Positions 1-13,830 of a stretch of 64,000 nucleotides of DNA are shown here, in pieces. Position 1 is the stretch's first letter, and every line of letters starts with the position of its first letter. The DNA comes from Hydractinia symbiolongicarpus (lineage: Eukaryota; Cnidaria; Hydrozoa; Anthoathecata; Hydractiniidae), in contig NC_079881.1 in assembly GCF_029227915.1 (NCBI RefSeq), forward strand, positions 26,389,501 to 26,453,500, in the 5' to 3' direction. Below the pieces are notes generated by a model, which was not told the origin of the DNA, ran no database searches, and saw only the letters and a program-made list of their open reading frames with translations. The position numbers and the translations under genes were made by a program.

Positions 1-3000
1 AGGGAGTAAACTCATTTCCCGATCGATTTTTTAAATTATTCTTCCACCACTAAAACGCATGAGACTTGTAGTTTTCAGAAATGTTTTCATTTTTGATGAG
101 ACGCTTAATGAAAGTGGTTTAATCGCCGGCAAACGAAAACCCGCGATTTCCCGTAAATCCCGGGCTTGGCCCGTATAGTCGAATGATACAAAGAAAAAGC
201 CCTGTGAGTACACTCATTTCCAGAACGATTTTTTAAATAACTTTTTCACCACTAAAACGCATAAGACTTGTAGTTTTTAAAAATGTTTTCATTTTCGATG
301 AGACGCTGAATAAAAGAAGTTTAATCGCCGGCAAACGAAAACCCGCCATTTCCCGTAAACCCCGGACTCGGCCCGTATAGTCAAAAGATTACAAAGAAAG
401 TACACAGGGAGTAAACTCATTTCCCGAACGATTTTTTATATTATTTTTTCACCACTAAAACGCATGAAACTTGTAGTTTTCAAAAATGTTTTCATTTTTG
501 ATGGGACGCTGAATAAAAGAAGTTTAATCGCCGGCAAACGAAAACCCGCGATTTCCCGTAAATCCCGGACTTGGCCCGTATAGTCAAAAGTATACAAAGA
601 AAGTACCCAGGGAGTAAACTCATTTCCCGAACGATTTTTTAAATTATTTTTTTACCACTAAAACGCAAGAGACTTGTAGTTTTCAGAAATGTTTTCATTT
701 TTGATGAGACGCTTAATGAAAGTGGTTTAATCGCCGGCAAACGAAAACCCGCGATTTCCCGTAAATCCCGGGCTTGGCCTGTATAGTCGAATGATACAAA
801 GAAAAAGCCCTGTGAGTAAACTCATTTCCAGAACGATTTTTTAAATAACTTTTTCACCACTAAAACGCATAAGACTTGTAGTTTTTAAAAATGTTTTCAT
901 TTTCGATGAGACGCTGAATAAAAGAAGTTTAATCGCCGGCAAACGAAAACCCGCGATTTCCCGTAAATCCCGGGCTTGGCCCGTATAGTCAAAAGTATAC
1001 AAAGAAAGTACACAGGGAGTAAACTCATTTCCCGAACGATTTTTTAATTTTTTTCTGAACCACTAGAACGAATGAGACTTATAGTTTTCAAAAATGTTTT
1101 CATTTTTAATGAGACGCTTAATGAAAGAAGTTTAATCGCCGGTAAACGAAAACCCGCGATTTCCCGAAAATCCCGGGCTTGTCCCGTATAGTCGAATGTA
1201 TACAAAGAAAGTACCCTGTGAGTAAACTCATTTCCAGAACGATGTTTTAAATTATCTTTTCACCAATAAATCGCATGAGACTTGTAGTTTTTAAAAATGT
1301 TTTCATTTTTGATGAGACGCTGAATAAAAGAAGTTTCATCGCCGGCAAACGAAAACCCGCCATTTCCCGTAAACCCCGGACTCGGCCCGTATAGTCAAAA
1401 GTATACAAAGAAAGTACCCTGTGAGTAAACTCATTTCCAAAACGATTTTTTAAGTTATCTTTTCACCACTAAAACGCATGAGACTTGTAGTTTTTAAAAA
1501 TGTTTTCATTTTTGATGAGACACTGAATAAAAGACGTTTAATCGCCGGCAAACGAAAACCCGCCATTTTCCGTAAATCCCGGGCTTGGCCCGTATAGTCA
1601 AAAGTATACAAAGAAAGTACCCTGTGAGTAAACTCATTTCCAGAACGATGTTTTAAATTATCTTTTCACCAATAAATCGCATGAGACTTGTAGTTTTTAA
1701 AAATGTTTTCATTTTTGATGAGACGCTGAATAAAAGAAGTTTCATCGCCGGCAAACGAAAACCCGCCATTTCCCGTAAACCCCGGACTCGGCCCGTAAAG
1801 TCAAAAGTATACAAAGAAAGTACCCTGTGAGTAAACTCATTTCCAAAACGATTTTTTAAGTTATCTTTTCACCACTAAAACGCATGAGACTTGTAGTTTT
1901 TAAAAATGTTTTCATTTTTGATGGGACGCTGAATAAAAGAAGTTTAATCCCCGGCAAACGAAAACCCGCGATTTCCCGTAAATCCCGGACTCGGCCCGTA
2001 TAGTCAAAAGTATACAAAGAAAGTACCCAGGGAGTAAACTCATTTCCCGATCGATTTTTTAAATTATTCTTCCACCACTAAAACGCATGAGACTTGTAGT
2101 TTTCAGAAATGTTTTCATTTTTGATGAGACGCTTAATGAAAGTGGTTTAATCGCCGGCAAACGAAAACCCGCGATTTCCCGTAAATCCCGGGCTTGGCCC
2201 GTATAGTCGAATGTATACAAAGAAAGTACCCTGTGAGTAAACTCATTTCCAGAACGATGTTTTAAATTATCTTTTCACCACTAAATCGCATGAGAATTGT
2301 AGTTTTTAAAAATGTTTTCATTTTTGATGAGACGCTGAATAAAAGAAGTTTCATCGCCGGCAAACGAAAACCCGCCATTTCCCGTAAACCCCGGACTCGG
2401 CCCGTATAGTCGAAAGTATACAAAGAAAGTACCCTGTGAGTAAACTCATTTCCAGAACGATTTTTTAAATTACTTTTTCACCACTAAAACGCATAAGACT
2501 TGTAGTTTTCAAAAATGTTTTCATTTTTGATGAGACGCTGAATAAAAGAAGTTTAATCGCCGGCAAACGAAGCCCGCCATTTCCCGTAAACCCCGGACTC
2601 GACCCGTATAGTCAAAAGTATCCAAAGAAAGTACACAGGGAGTAAACGCATTTCCCAAACTATTTTTTAAATTACTTTTTCACCACTAAAACGCATAAGA
2701 CTTGTAGTTTTCAAAAATGTTTTCATTTTTGATGAGACGCTGAATAAAAGAAGTTTAATCGCCGGCAAACGAAAACCCGCCATTTCCCGTAAACCCCGGA
2801 CTCGACCCGTATAGTCAAAAGTATACAAAGAAAGTACCCAGGGAGTAAACTCATTTCCCGAACGATTTTTTAAATTATTTTTTCACCACTAAAACGCATG
2901 AGACTTGTAGTTTTCAGAAATGTTTTCATTTTTGATGAGACGCTTAATGAAAGTGGTTTCATCGCCGGCAAACGAAAACCCGCGATTTCCCGTAAATCCC

Positions 3001-3999
3001 GGGCTTGGCCCGTATAGTCGAATGAATGCAAAAAAAAAGCCCTGTGAGTAAACTCATTTTCAGAACGATTTTTTAAATAATTTTTTCACCACTAAAACGC
3101 ATAAGACTTGTAGTTTTCAAAAATGTTTTCATTTTTGATGAGACGCTGAATAAAAGAAGTTTAATCGCCGGCAAACGAAAACCCGCGATTTCCCGTAAAT
3201 CCCGGGCTTGTCCCGTATAGTCGAATGTATACAAAGAAAGTACCCTGTGAGTAAACTCATTTCCAGAACGATGTTTTAAATTATCTTTTCACCACTAAAT
3301 CGCATGAGACTTGTAGTTTTTAAAAATGTTTTCATTTTTGATGAGACGCTGAATAAAAGAAGTTTCATCGCCGGCAAACGAAAACCCGCCATTTCCCGTA
3401 AACCCCGGACTCGGCCCCTATAGTCGAAAGTATACAAAGAAAGTACCCTGTGAGTAAACTCATTTTCAAAACGATTTTTTAAGTTATGTTTTCACCACTA
3501 AAACGCATGAGACTTGTAGTTTTTAAAAATGTTTTCATTTTTGATGAGACGCTTAATGAAAGAGGTTTAATCGCCGGCAAACGAAAATCCGCGATTTCCC
3601 GTAAATCCCGGGCTTGGCCCGTATAGTCGAATGTATACAAAGAAAAAGCCCTGTGAGTAAACTCATTTCCAGAACGATTTTTTAAATTACTTTTTCACCA
3701 CTAAAACGCATGAAACTTGTAGTTTTCAAAAATGTTTTCATTTTTGATGGGACGCTGAATAAAAAAAGATTAATCGCCGGCAAACGAAAACCCGCGATTT
3801 CCCGTAAATCCCGGACTCGGCCCGTATAGTCAAAAGTATACAAAGAAAGTACCCAGGGAGTAAACTCATTTCCCGAACGATTTTTTAAATTATTTTTTCA
3901 CCACTAAAACGCATGAGACTTGTAGTTTTCAGAAATGTTTTCATTTTTGATGAGACGCTTAATGAAAGTGGTTTAATCGCCGGCAAACGAAAACCCGCG

Positions 4000-6900
4000 A
4001 TTTCCCGTAAATCCCGGGCTTGTCCCGTATAGTCGAATGTATACAAAGAAAGTACCCTGTGAGTAAACTCATTTCCAGAACGATGTTTTAAATTATCTTT
4101 TCACCACTAAATCGCATGAGACTTGTAGTTTTTAAAAATGTTTTCATTTTTGATGAGACGCTGAATAAAAGAAGTTTCATCGCCGGTAAACGAAAACCCG
4201 CGATTTCCCGTAAATCCCGGGCTTGTCCCGTATAGTCGAATGTATACAAAGAAAGTACCCTGTGAGTAAACTCATTTCCAGAACGATGTTTTAAATTATC
4301 TTTTCACCACTAAATCGCATGAGACTTGTAGTTTTTAAAAATGTTTTCATTTTTGATGAGACGCTGAATAAAAGAAGTTTCATCGCCGGCAAACGAAAAC
4401 CCGCCATTTCCCGTAAACCCCGGACTCGGCCCGTATAGTCGAAAGTATACAAAGAAAGTACCCTGTGAGTAAACTCATTTCCAAAACGATTTTTTAAGTT
4501 ATCTTTTCACCACTAAAACGCATGAGACTTGTAGTTTTTAAAAATGTTTTCATTTTTGATGAGACGCTGAATAAAAGAAGTTTCATCGCCGGCAAACGAA
4601 AACCCGCCATTTCCCGTAAACCCCGGACTCGGCCCGTATAGTCGAAAGTATACAAAGAAAGTACCCTGTGAGTAAACTCATTTCCAAAACGATTTTTTAA
4701 GTTATCTTTTCACCACTAAAACGCATGAGACTTGTAGTTTTTAAAAATGTTTTCATTTTTGATGAGACGCTTAATGAAAGAGGTTTAATCGCCGGCAAAC
4801 GAAAACCCGCGATTTCCCGTAAATCCCGGGCTTGGCCCGTATAGTCGAATGTATACAAAGAAAAAGCCCTGTGAGTAAACTCTTTTCCAGAACGATTTTT
4901 TAAATTACTTTTTCACCACTAAAACGCATAAGACTTGTAGTTTTCAAAAATGTTTTCATTTTTGATGAGACGCTGAATAAAAGAAGTTTAATCGCCGGCA
5001 AACGAAAACCCGCCATTTCCCGTAAACCCCGGACTCGACCCGTATAGTCAAAAGTATACAAAGAAAGTACACAGGGAGTAAACGGATTTCCCGAACGATT
5101 TTTTATTTTCTTTTTTCACCACTAAAACGCATGAAACTTGTAGTTTTCAAAAATGTTTTCATTTTTGATGGGACGCTGAATACAAAAAGTTTAATCGCCG
5201 GCAAACGAAAACCCGCGATTTCCCGTAAATCCCGGACTCGGCCCGTATAGTCAAAAGTATACAAAGAAAGTACCCAGGGAGTAAACTCATTTCCCGAACG
5301 ATTTTTTAAATTATTTTTTCACCACTAAAACGCATGAGACTTGTAGTTTTCAGAAATGTTTTCATTTTTGATGAGACGCTTAATGAAAGTGGTTTAATCG
5401 CCGGCAAACGAAAACCCGAGATTTTCCGTAAATCCCGGGCTTGTCCCGTATAGTCGAATGTATACAAAGAAAGTACCCTGTGAGTAAACTCATTTCCAGA
5501 ACGATGTTTTAAATTATCTTTTCACCACTAAATCGCATGAGACTTGTAGTTTTTAAAAATGTTTTCATTTTTGATGAGACGCTGAATAAAAGAAGTTTCA
5601 TCGCCGGCAAACGAAAACCCGCCATTTCCCGTAAACCCCGGACTCTGCCCGTATAGTCGAGAGTATACAAAGAAAGTACCCTGTGAGTAAACTCATTTCC
5701 AAAACGATTTTTTAAGTTATCTTTTCACCACTAAAACGCATGAGACTTGTAGTTTTTAAAAATGTTTTCATTTTTGATGAGACGCTTAATGAAAGAGGTT
5801 TAATCGCCGGCAAACGAAAACCCGCGATTTCCCGTAAATCCCGGGCTTGGCCTGTATAGTCGAATGTATACAAAGAAAAAGCCCTGTGAGTAAACTCTTT
5901 TCCAGAACGATTTTTTAAATTACTTTTTCACCACTAAAACGCATAAGACTTGTAGTTTTCAAAAATGTTTTCATTTTTGATGAGACGCTGAATAAAAGAA
6001 GTTTAATCGCCGGCAAACGAAAACCCGCCATTTCCCGTAAATCCCGGGCTTGTCCCGTATAGTCGAATGTATACAAAGAAAGTACCCTGTGAGTAAACTC
6101 ATTTCCAGAACGATGTTTTAAATTATCTTTTCACCACTAAATCGCATGAGACTTGTAGTTTTTAAAAATGTTTTCATTTTTGATGAGACGCTGAATAAAA
6201 GAAGTTTCATCGCCGGTAAACGAAAACCCGCGATTTCCCGTAAATCCCGGGCTTGTCCCGTATAGTCGAATGTATACAAAGAAAGTACCCTGTGAGTAAA
6301 CTCATTTCCAGAACGATGTTTTAAATTATCTTTTCACCACTAAATCGCATGAGACTTGTAGTTTTTAAAAATGTTTTCATTTTTGATGAGACGCTGAATA
6401 AAAGAAGTTTCATCGCCGGCAAACGAAAACCCGCCATTTCCCGTAAACCCCGGACTCGGCCCGTATAGTCGAAAGTATACAAAGAAAGTACCCTGTGAGT
6501 AAACTCATTTCCAAAACGATTTTTTAAGTTATCTTTTCACCACTAAAACGCATGAGACTTGTAGTTTTTAAAAATGTTTTCATTTTTGATGAGACGCTGA
6601 ATAAAAGAAGTTTCATCGCCGGCAAACGAAAACCCGCCATTTCCCGTAAACCCCGGACTCGGCCCGTATAGTCGAAAGTATACAAAGAAAGTACCCTGTG
6701 AGTAAACTCATTTCCAAAACGATTTTTTAAGTTATCTTTTCACCACTAAAACGCATGAGACTTGTAGTTTTTAAAAATGTTTTCATTTTTGATGAGACGC
6801 TTAATGAAAGAGGTTTAATCGCCGGCAAACGAAAACCCGCGATTTCCCGTAAATCCCGGGCTTGGCCCGTATAGTCGAATGTATACAAAGAAAAAGCCCT

Positions 6901-8060
6901 GTGAGTAAACTCTTTTCCAGAACGATTTTTTAAATTACTTTTTCACCACTAAAACGCATAAGACTTGTAGTTTTCAAAAATGTTTTCATTTTTGATGAGA
7001 CGCTGAATAAAAGAAGTTTAATCGCCGGCAAACGAAAACCCGCCATTTCCCGTAAACCCCGGACTCGACCCGTATAGTCAAAAGTATACAAAGAAAGTAC
7101 ACAGGGAGTAAACGGATTTCCCGAACGATTTTTTATTTTATTTTTTCACCACTAAAACGCATGAAACTTGTAGTTTTCAAAAATGTTTTCATTTTTGATG
7201 GGACGCTGAATACAAAAAGTTTAATCGCCGGCAAACGAAAACCCGCGATTTCCCGTAAATCCCGGACTCGGCCCGTATAGTCAAAAGTATACAAAGAAAG
7301 TACCCAGGGAGTAAACTCATTTCCCGAACGATTTTTTAAATTATTTTTTCACCACTAAAACGCATGAGACTTGTAGTTTTCAGAAATGTTTTCATTTTTG
7401 ATGAGACGCTTAATGAAAGTGGTTTAATCGCCGGCAAACGAAAACCCGAGATTTTCCGTAAATCCCGGGCTTGTCCCGTATAGTCGAATGTATACAAAGA
7501 AAGTACCCTGTGAGTAAACTCATTTCCAGAACGATGTTTTAAATTATCTTTTCACCACTAAATCGCATGAGACTTGTAGTTTTTAAAAATGTTTTCATTT
7601 TTGATGAGACGCTGAATAAAAGAAGTTTCATCGCCGGCAAACGAAAACCCGCCATTTCCCGTAAACCCCGGACTCTGCCCGTATAGTCGAGAGTATACAA
7701 AGAAAGTACCCTGTGAGTAAACTCATTTCCAAAACGATTTTTTAAGTTATCTTTTCACCACTAAAACGCATGAGACTTGTAGTTTTTAAAAATGTTTTCA
7801 TTTTTGATGAGACGCTTAATGAAAGAGGTTTAATCGCCGGCAAACGAAAACCCGCGATTTCCCGTAAATCCCGGGCTTGGCCTGTATAGTCGAATGTATA
7901 CAAAGAAAAAGCCCTGTGAGTAAACTCTTTTCCAGAACGATTTTTTAAATTACTTTTTCACCACTAAAACGCATAAGACTTGTAGTTTTCAAAAATGTTT
8001 TCATTTTTGATGAGACGCTGAATAAAAGAAGTTTAATCGCCGGCAAACGAAAACCCGCCA
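4000..8060. repeat. Tandem duplication of a 10-monomer block (2030 bp)
   Basis: About 4000-6030 is repeated at about 6030-8060 with a constant offset of 2030 bp, ten monomers. Private variants confirm it: GTTTCATCGCCGGTAAACG at 4173 and 6203, CACAGGGAGTAAACGG near 5070 and 7100, ACCCGAGATTTTCC near 5415 and 7445, and GGACTCTGCCCG near 5640 and 7670. A few single-base differences are visible, for example TTTTATTTTC versus TTTTATTTTA. Confidence 0.85.
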
Positions 8061-11000
8061 TTTCCCGTAAACCCCGGACTCGACCCGTATAGTCAAAAGT
8101 ATACAAAGAAAGTACACAGAGAGTAAACGGATTTCCCGAACGATTTTTTATATTATTTTTTCACCACTAAAACGCATGAAACTTGTAGTTTTCAAAAATG
8201 TTTTCATTTTTGATGGGACGCTGAATACAAAAAGTTTAATCGCCGGCAAACGAAAACCCGCGATTTCCCGTAAATCCCGGACTCGGCCCGTATAGTCAAA
8301 AGTATACAAAGAAAGTACCCAGGGAGTAAACTCATTTCCCGAACGATTTTTTAAATTATTTTTTCACCACTAAAACGCATGAGACTTGTAGTTTTCAGAA
8401 ATGTTTTCATTTTTGATGAGACGCTTAATGAAAGTGGTTTAATCGCCGGCAAACGAAAACCCGCGATTTCCCGTAAATCCCGGACTCGGCCCGTATAGTC
8501 AAAAGTATACAAAGAAAGTACCCAGGGAGTAAACTCATTTCCCGAACGATTTTTTAAATTATTTTTTCACCACTAAAACGCATGAGACTTGCAGTTTTCA
8601 GAAATGTTTTCATTTTTGATGAGACGCTGAATAAAAGAAGTTTAATCGCCGGCAAACGAAAACCCGCGATTTCCCGTAAATCCCGGGCTTGGCCCGTATA
8701 GTCAAAAGTATATAAAGAAAGTACACAGGGAGTAAACTCATTTCCCGAACGATTTTTTAAATTTTTTTTTCACCACTAAAACGCATGAGACTTTAAGTTT
8801 TAAAACTTGTTTTCATTTTTGATGAGACGCTGAATAAAAGAAGTTTAATCGCCGGCAAACGAAAACCCGCGATTTCCCGTAAATCCCAGGCTTGGCCCGT
8901 ATAGTTGAATGTATATAAAGAAACTACCCAAGGAGTAAACTGATTTTCCGAATGATTTTTCAAATTATTTCTGAACGACTAGAACGAATGAGACTTGTAG
9001 TTTTCAAAAATGTTTTCATTTTTAATGAGACGCTTAATGAAAGAAGTTTAATCGCCGGTAAACGAAAACCCGCGATTTCCCGTAAATCCCGGGCTTGTCC
9101 CGTATAGTCGAATGTATACAAAGAAAGTACCCTGTGAGTAAACTCATTTCCAGAACGATGTTTTAAATTATCTTTTCACCACTAAATCGCATGAGACTTG
9201 TAGTTTTTAAAAATGTTTTCATTTTTGATGAGACGCTGAATAAAAGAAGTTTCATCGCCGGCAAACGAAAACCCGCCATTTCCCGTAAACCCCGGACTCG
9301 GCCCGTATAGTCGAAAGTATACAAAGAAAGTACCCTGTGAGTAAACTCATTTCCAAAACGATTTTTTAAGTTATCTTTTCACCACTAAAACGCATGAGAC
9401 TTGTAGTTTTTAAAAATGTTTTCATTTTTGATGAGACGCTTAATGAAAGAGGTTTAATCGCCGGCAAACGAAAACCCGCGATTTCCCGTAAATCCCGGGC
9501 TTGGCCCGTATAGTCGAATGTATACAAAGAAAAAGCCCTGTGAGTAAACTCTTTTCCAGAACGATTTTTTAAATTACTTTTTCACCACTAAAACGCATAA
9601 GACTTGTAGTTTTCAAAAATGTTTTCATTTTTGATGAGACGCTGAATAAAAGAAGTTTAATCGCCGGCAAACGAAAACCCGCCATTTCCCGTAAACCCCG
9701 GACTCGACCCGTATAGTCAAAAGTATACAAAGAAAGTACACAGGGAGTAAACGGATTTCCCGAACGATTTTTTATTTTATTTTTTCACCACTAAAACGCA
9801 TGAAACTTGTAGTTTTCAAAAATGTTTTCATTTTTGATGGGACGCTGAATACAAAAAGTTTAATCGCCGGCAAACGAAAACCCGCGATTTCCCGTAAATC
9901 CCGGACTCGGCCCGTATAGTCAAAAGTATACAAAGAAAGTACCCAGGGAGTAAACTCATTTCCCGAACGATTTTTTAAATTATTTTTTCACCACTAAAAC
10001 GCATGAGACTTGTAGTTTTCAGAAATGTTTTCATTTTTGATGAGACGCTTAATGAAAGTGGTTTAATCGCCGGCAAACGAAAACCCGAGATTTTCCGTAA
10101 ATCCCGGGCTTGTCCCGTATAGTCGAATGTATACAAAGAAAGTACCCTGTGAGTAAACTCATTTCCAGAACGATGTTTTAAATTATCTTTTCACCACTAA
10201 ATCGCATGAGACTTGTAGTTTTTAAAAATGTTTTCATTTTTGATGAGACGCTGAATAAAAGAAGTTTCATCGCCGGCAAACGAAAACCCGCCATTTCCCG
10301 TAAACCCCGGACTCTGCCCGTATAGTCGAGAGTATACAAAGAAAGTACCCTGTGAGTAAACTCATTTCCAAAACGATTTTTTAAGTTATCTTTTCACCAC
10401 TAAAACGCATGAGACTTGTAGTTTTTAAAAATGTTTTCATTTTTGATGAGACGCTTAATGAAAGAGGTTTAATCGCCGGCAAACGAAAACCCGCGATTTC
10501 CCGTAAATCCCGGGCTTGGCCTGTATAGTCGAATGTATACAAAGAAAAAGCCCTGTGAGTAAACTCTTTTCCAGAACGATTTTTTAAATTACTTTTTCAC
10601 CACTAAAACGCATAAGACTTGTAGTTTTCAAAAATGTTTTCATTTTTGATGAGACGCTGAATAAAAGAAGTTTAATCGCCGGCAAACGAAAACCCGCCAT
10701 TTCCCGTAAACCCCGGACTCGACCCGTATAGTCAAAAGTATACAAAGAAAGTACACAGAGAGTAAACGGATTTCCCGAACGATTTTTTATATTATTTTTT
10801 CACCACTAAAACGCATGAAACTTGTAGTTTTCAAAAATGTTTTCATTTTTGATGGGACGCTGAATACAAAAAGTTTAATCGCCGGCAAACGAAAACCCGC
10901 GATTTCCCGTAAATCCCGGACTCGGCCCGTATAGTCAAAAGTATACAAAGAAAGTACCCAGGGAGTAAACTCATTTCCCGAACGATTTTTTAAATTATTT

Positions 11001-12339
11001 TTTCACCACTAAAACGCATGAGACTTGTAGTTTTCAGAAATGTTTTCATTTTTGATGAGACGCTTAATGAAAGTGGTTTAATCGCCGGCAAACGAAAACC
11101 CGCGATTTCCCGTAAATCCCGGACTCGGCCCGTATAGTCAAAAGTATACAAAGAAAGTACCCAGGGAGTAAACTCATTTCCCGAACGATTTTTTAAATTA
11201 TTTTTTCACCACTAAAACGCATGAGACTTGCAGTTTTCAGAAATGTTTTCATTTTTGATGAGACGCTGAATAAAAGAAGTTTAATCGCCGGCAAACGAAA
11301 ACCCGCGATTTCCCGTAAATCCCGGGCTTGGCCCGTATAGTCAAAAGTATATAAAGAAAGTACACAGGGAGTAAACTCATTTCCCGAACGATTTTTTAAA
11401 TTTTTTTTTCACCACTAAAACGCATGAGACTTTAAGTTTTAAAACTTGTTTTCATTTTTGATGAGACGCTGAATAAAAGAAGTTTAATCGCCGGCAAACG
11501 AAAACCCGCGATTTCCCGTAAATCCCAGGCTTGGCCCGTATAGTTGAATGTATATAAAGAAACTACCCAAGGAGTAAACTGATTTTCCGAATGATTTTTC
11601 AAATTATTTCTGAACGACTAGAACGAATGAGACTTGTAGTTTTCAAAAATGTTTTCATTTTTAATGAGACGCTTAATGAAAGAAGTTTAATCGCCGGTAA
11701 ACGAAAACCCGCGATTTCCCGTAAATCCCGGGCTTGTCCCGTATAGTCGAATGTATACAAAGAAAGTACCCTGTGAGTAAACTCATTTCCAGAACGATGT
11801 TTTAAATTATCTTTTCACCACTAAATCGCATGAGACTTGTAGTTTTTAAAAATGTTTTCATTTTTGATGAGACGCTGAATAAAAGAAGTTTCATCGCCGG
11901 CAAACGAAAACCCGCCATTTCCCGTAAACCCCGGACTCGGCCCGTATAGTCGAAAGTATACAAAGAAAGTACCCTGTGAGTAAACTCATTTCCAAAACGA
12001 TTTTTTAAGTTATCTTTTCACCACTAAAACGCATGAGACTTGTAGTTTTTAAAAATGTTTTCATTTTTGACGAGACGCTTAATGAAAGAGGTTTAATCGC
12101 CGGCAAACGAAAACCCGCGATTTCCCGTAAATCCCGGGCTTGGCCCGTATAGTCGAATGTATACAAAGAAAAAGCCCTGTGAGTAAACTCATTTCCAGAA
12201 CGATTTTTTAAATCACTTTTTCACCACTAAAACGCATAAGACTTGTAGTTTTCAAAAATGTTTTCATTTTTGATGAGACGCTGAATAAAAGAAGTTTAAT
12301 CGCCGGCAAACGAAAACCCGCCATTTCCCGTAAACCCCA
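6600..12339. repeat. Tandem duplication of a 13-monomer block (2639 bp)
   Basis: Sequence from about 6600 to 9700 matches about 9240 to 12339 with an offset of 2639 bp, exactly thirteen monomers. Shared private markers include AGTATATAAAGAAAG at 8707 and 11346, CACAGAGAGTAAACGG near 8112 and 10752, and the unusual GAAACTACCCAAGGAG variant near 8920 and 11560. The copies are nearly identical. The block overlaps the 2030-bp duplication, so successive rounds used different unit lengths. Confidence 0.85.
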
Positions 12340-13299
12340 GGCTTGGCCCGTATAGTTGAATGTATATAAAGAAAGTACCCAAGGAGTAAACTGATTTCCC
12401 GAACGATTTTTCAAATTATTTCTGAACCACTAGAACAAATAAGACTTGTAGTTTTCAAAAATGTTTTCATTTTTAATGAGACGCTTAATGAAAGAAGTTT
12501 AATCGCCGGTAAACGAAAACCCGCAATTTTCCGTAAATCCCGGGCTTGGCCCGTATAGTCAAAAGTATACAAAGAAAGTACCCAGGGAGTAAACTCATTT
12601 CCCGAACGATCTTTTATATTATTTTTTCACCACAAAAACGCATGAGACTTGTATTTTTCAAAAATGTTTTCATTTTTGATGGGACGCTGAATAAAAGAAG
12701 TTTAATCGCCGGCAAACGAAAACCCACGATTTCCCGTAAATCCCGGACTCGGCCAATATAGTCAAAAGTATACAAAGAAAGTACCCAGGGAGTAAACTTA
12801 TTTTCTGAACGATTTTTAAAATTATTTTTGCACCACTAAAACGCATGAGACTTGTAGTTTTCAAAAAAATTTTCATTTTTGATGAGACGCTTAATGAAAG
12901 AGGTTTAATCGCCGGCAAACGAAAACCAGCGATTTCCCCTAAATCCCGGGCTTGGCCCGTGTAGTCGAATGTATACAAAGAAAGTACCCAGGGAGTAAAC
13001 TCATTTCCCGGAGGATTTTTTAAATTATTTTTTCACCACTAAAACGCATGAGACTTGTAGTTTTTAAAAATGTTTTCATTTTTGATGAGACGCTTAATGA
13101 AAGAGGTTTAATCGCCGGCAAACGAAAACCCGCGATTTCCCGTAAATTCCGGGCTTGGCCCGCATAGTCGAATGTATACAAAGAAAGTACCCTGTGAGTA
13201 AACTCATTTCCAGAACGATTTTTTAAATTATTTTTTCACCACTAAAACGCATAAGACTTGTAGTTTTCAAAAATGTTTTCATTTTTGATGAGACGCTGA

Positions 13300-13830
13300 A
13301 TAAAAGAAGTTTAATCGCCGGCAAACGAAAACCCGCCATTTCCCGTAAATCCCGGGCATTGCCCGTATAGTCAAAAGTATACAAAGAAAGTACCCAGGGA
13401 GTAAACTCATTTCCCGAACGATTTTTTAAATTATTTTTTCACCACTAAAACACATGAGACTTGTAGTTTTTAAAAATGTTTTCATTTTTGATGAGACGCT
13501 GAATAAAAGAAGTTTAATCGCCGGCAAACGAAAACCCGCCATTTCCCGTAAATCCCGGGCATTGCCCGTATAGTCAAAAGTATACAAAGAAAGTACCCAG
13601 GGAGTAAACTCATTTCCCGAACGATTTTTTAAATTATTTTTTCACCACTAAAACACATGAGACTTGTAGTTTTTAAAAATGTTTTCATTTTTGATGAGAC
13701 GCTGAATAAAAGAAGTTTAATCGCCGGCAAACGAAAACCCGCCATTTCCCGTAAATCCCGGGCATTGCCCGTATAGTCAAAAGTATACAAAGAAAGTACC
13801 CAGGGAGTAAACTCATTTCCCGAACGATTT
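13300..13830. repeat. Run of near-identical single monomers
   Basis: The variant GGGCATTGCCCG recurs at exact 203-bp steps (ATT at 13358, 13561 and 13764), and the monomers from 13358 and 13561 appear identical. The same variant recurs near 14170 and 14978. This is monomer-level amplification, in contrast to the multi-monomer blocks elsewhere. Confidence 0.8.

Larger units (their letters stand above)
1..12339. repeat. Satellite subdomain with its own monomer variants
   Basis: In this part many monomers carry GTTTCATCGCC instead of GTTTAATCGCC, CACTAAATCGC instead of CACTAAAACGC, and GTAAACCCCGG instead of GTAAATCCCGG. I saw these variants only up to about 12.34 kb, where a monomer starting with the GTAAACCCC variant switches to AGGCTTGGCCC. 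Downstream monomers use other variants, such as AACCAGCGATTTCCCC with CCGTGTAGTCG, and CTAAAGCCCATGAG. The boundary therefore separates two differently homogenised blocks of one array. Confidence 0.75.
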
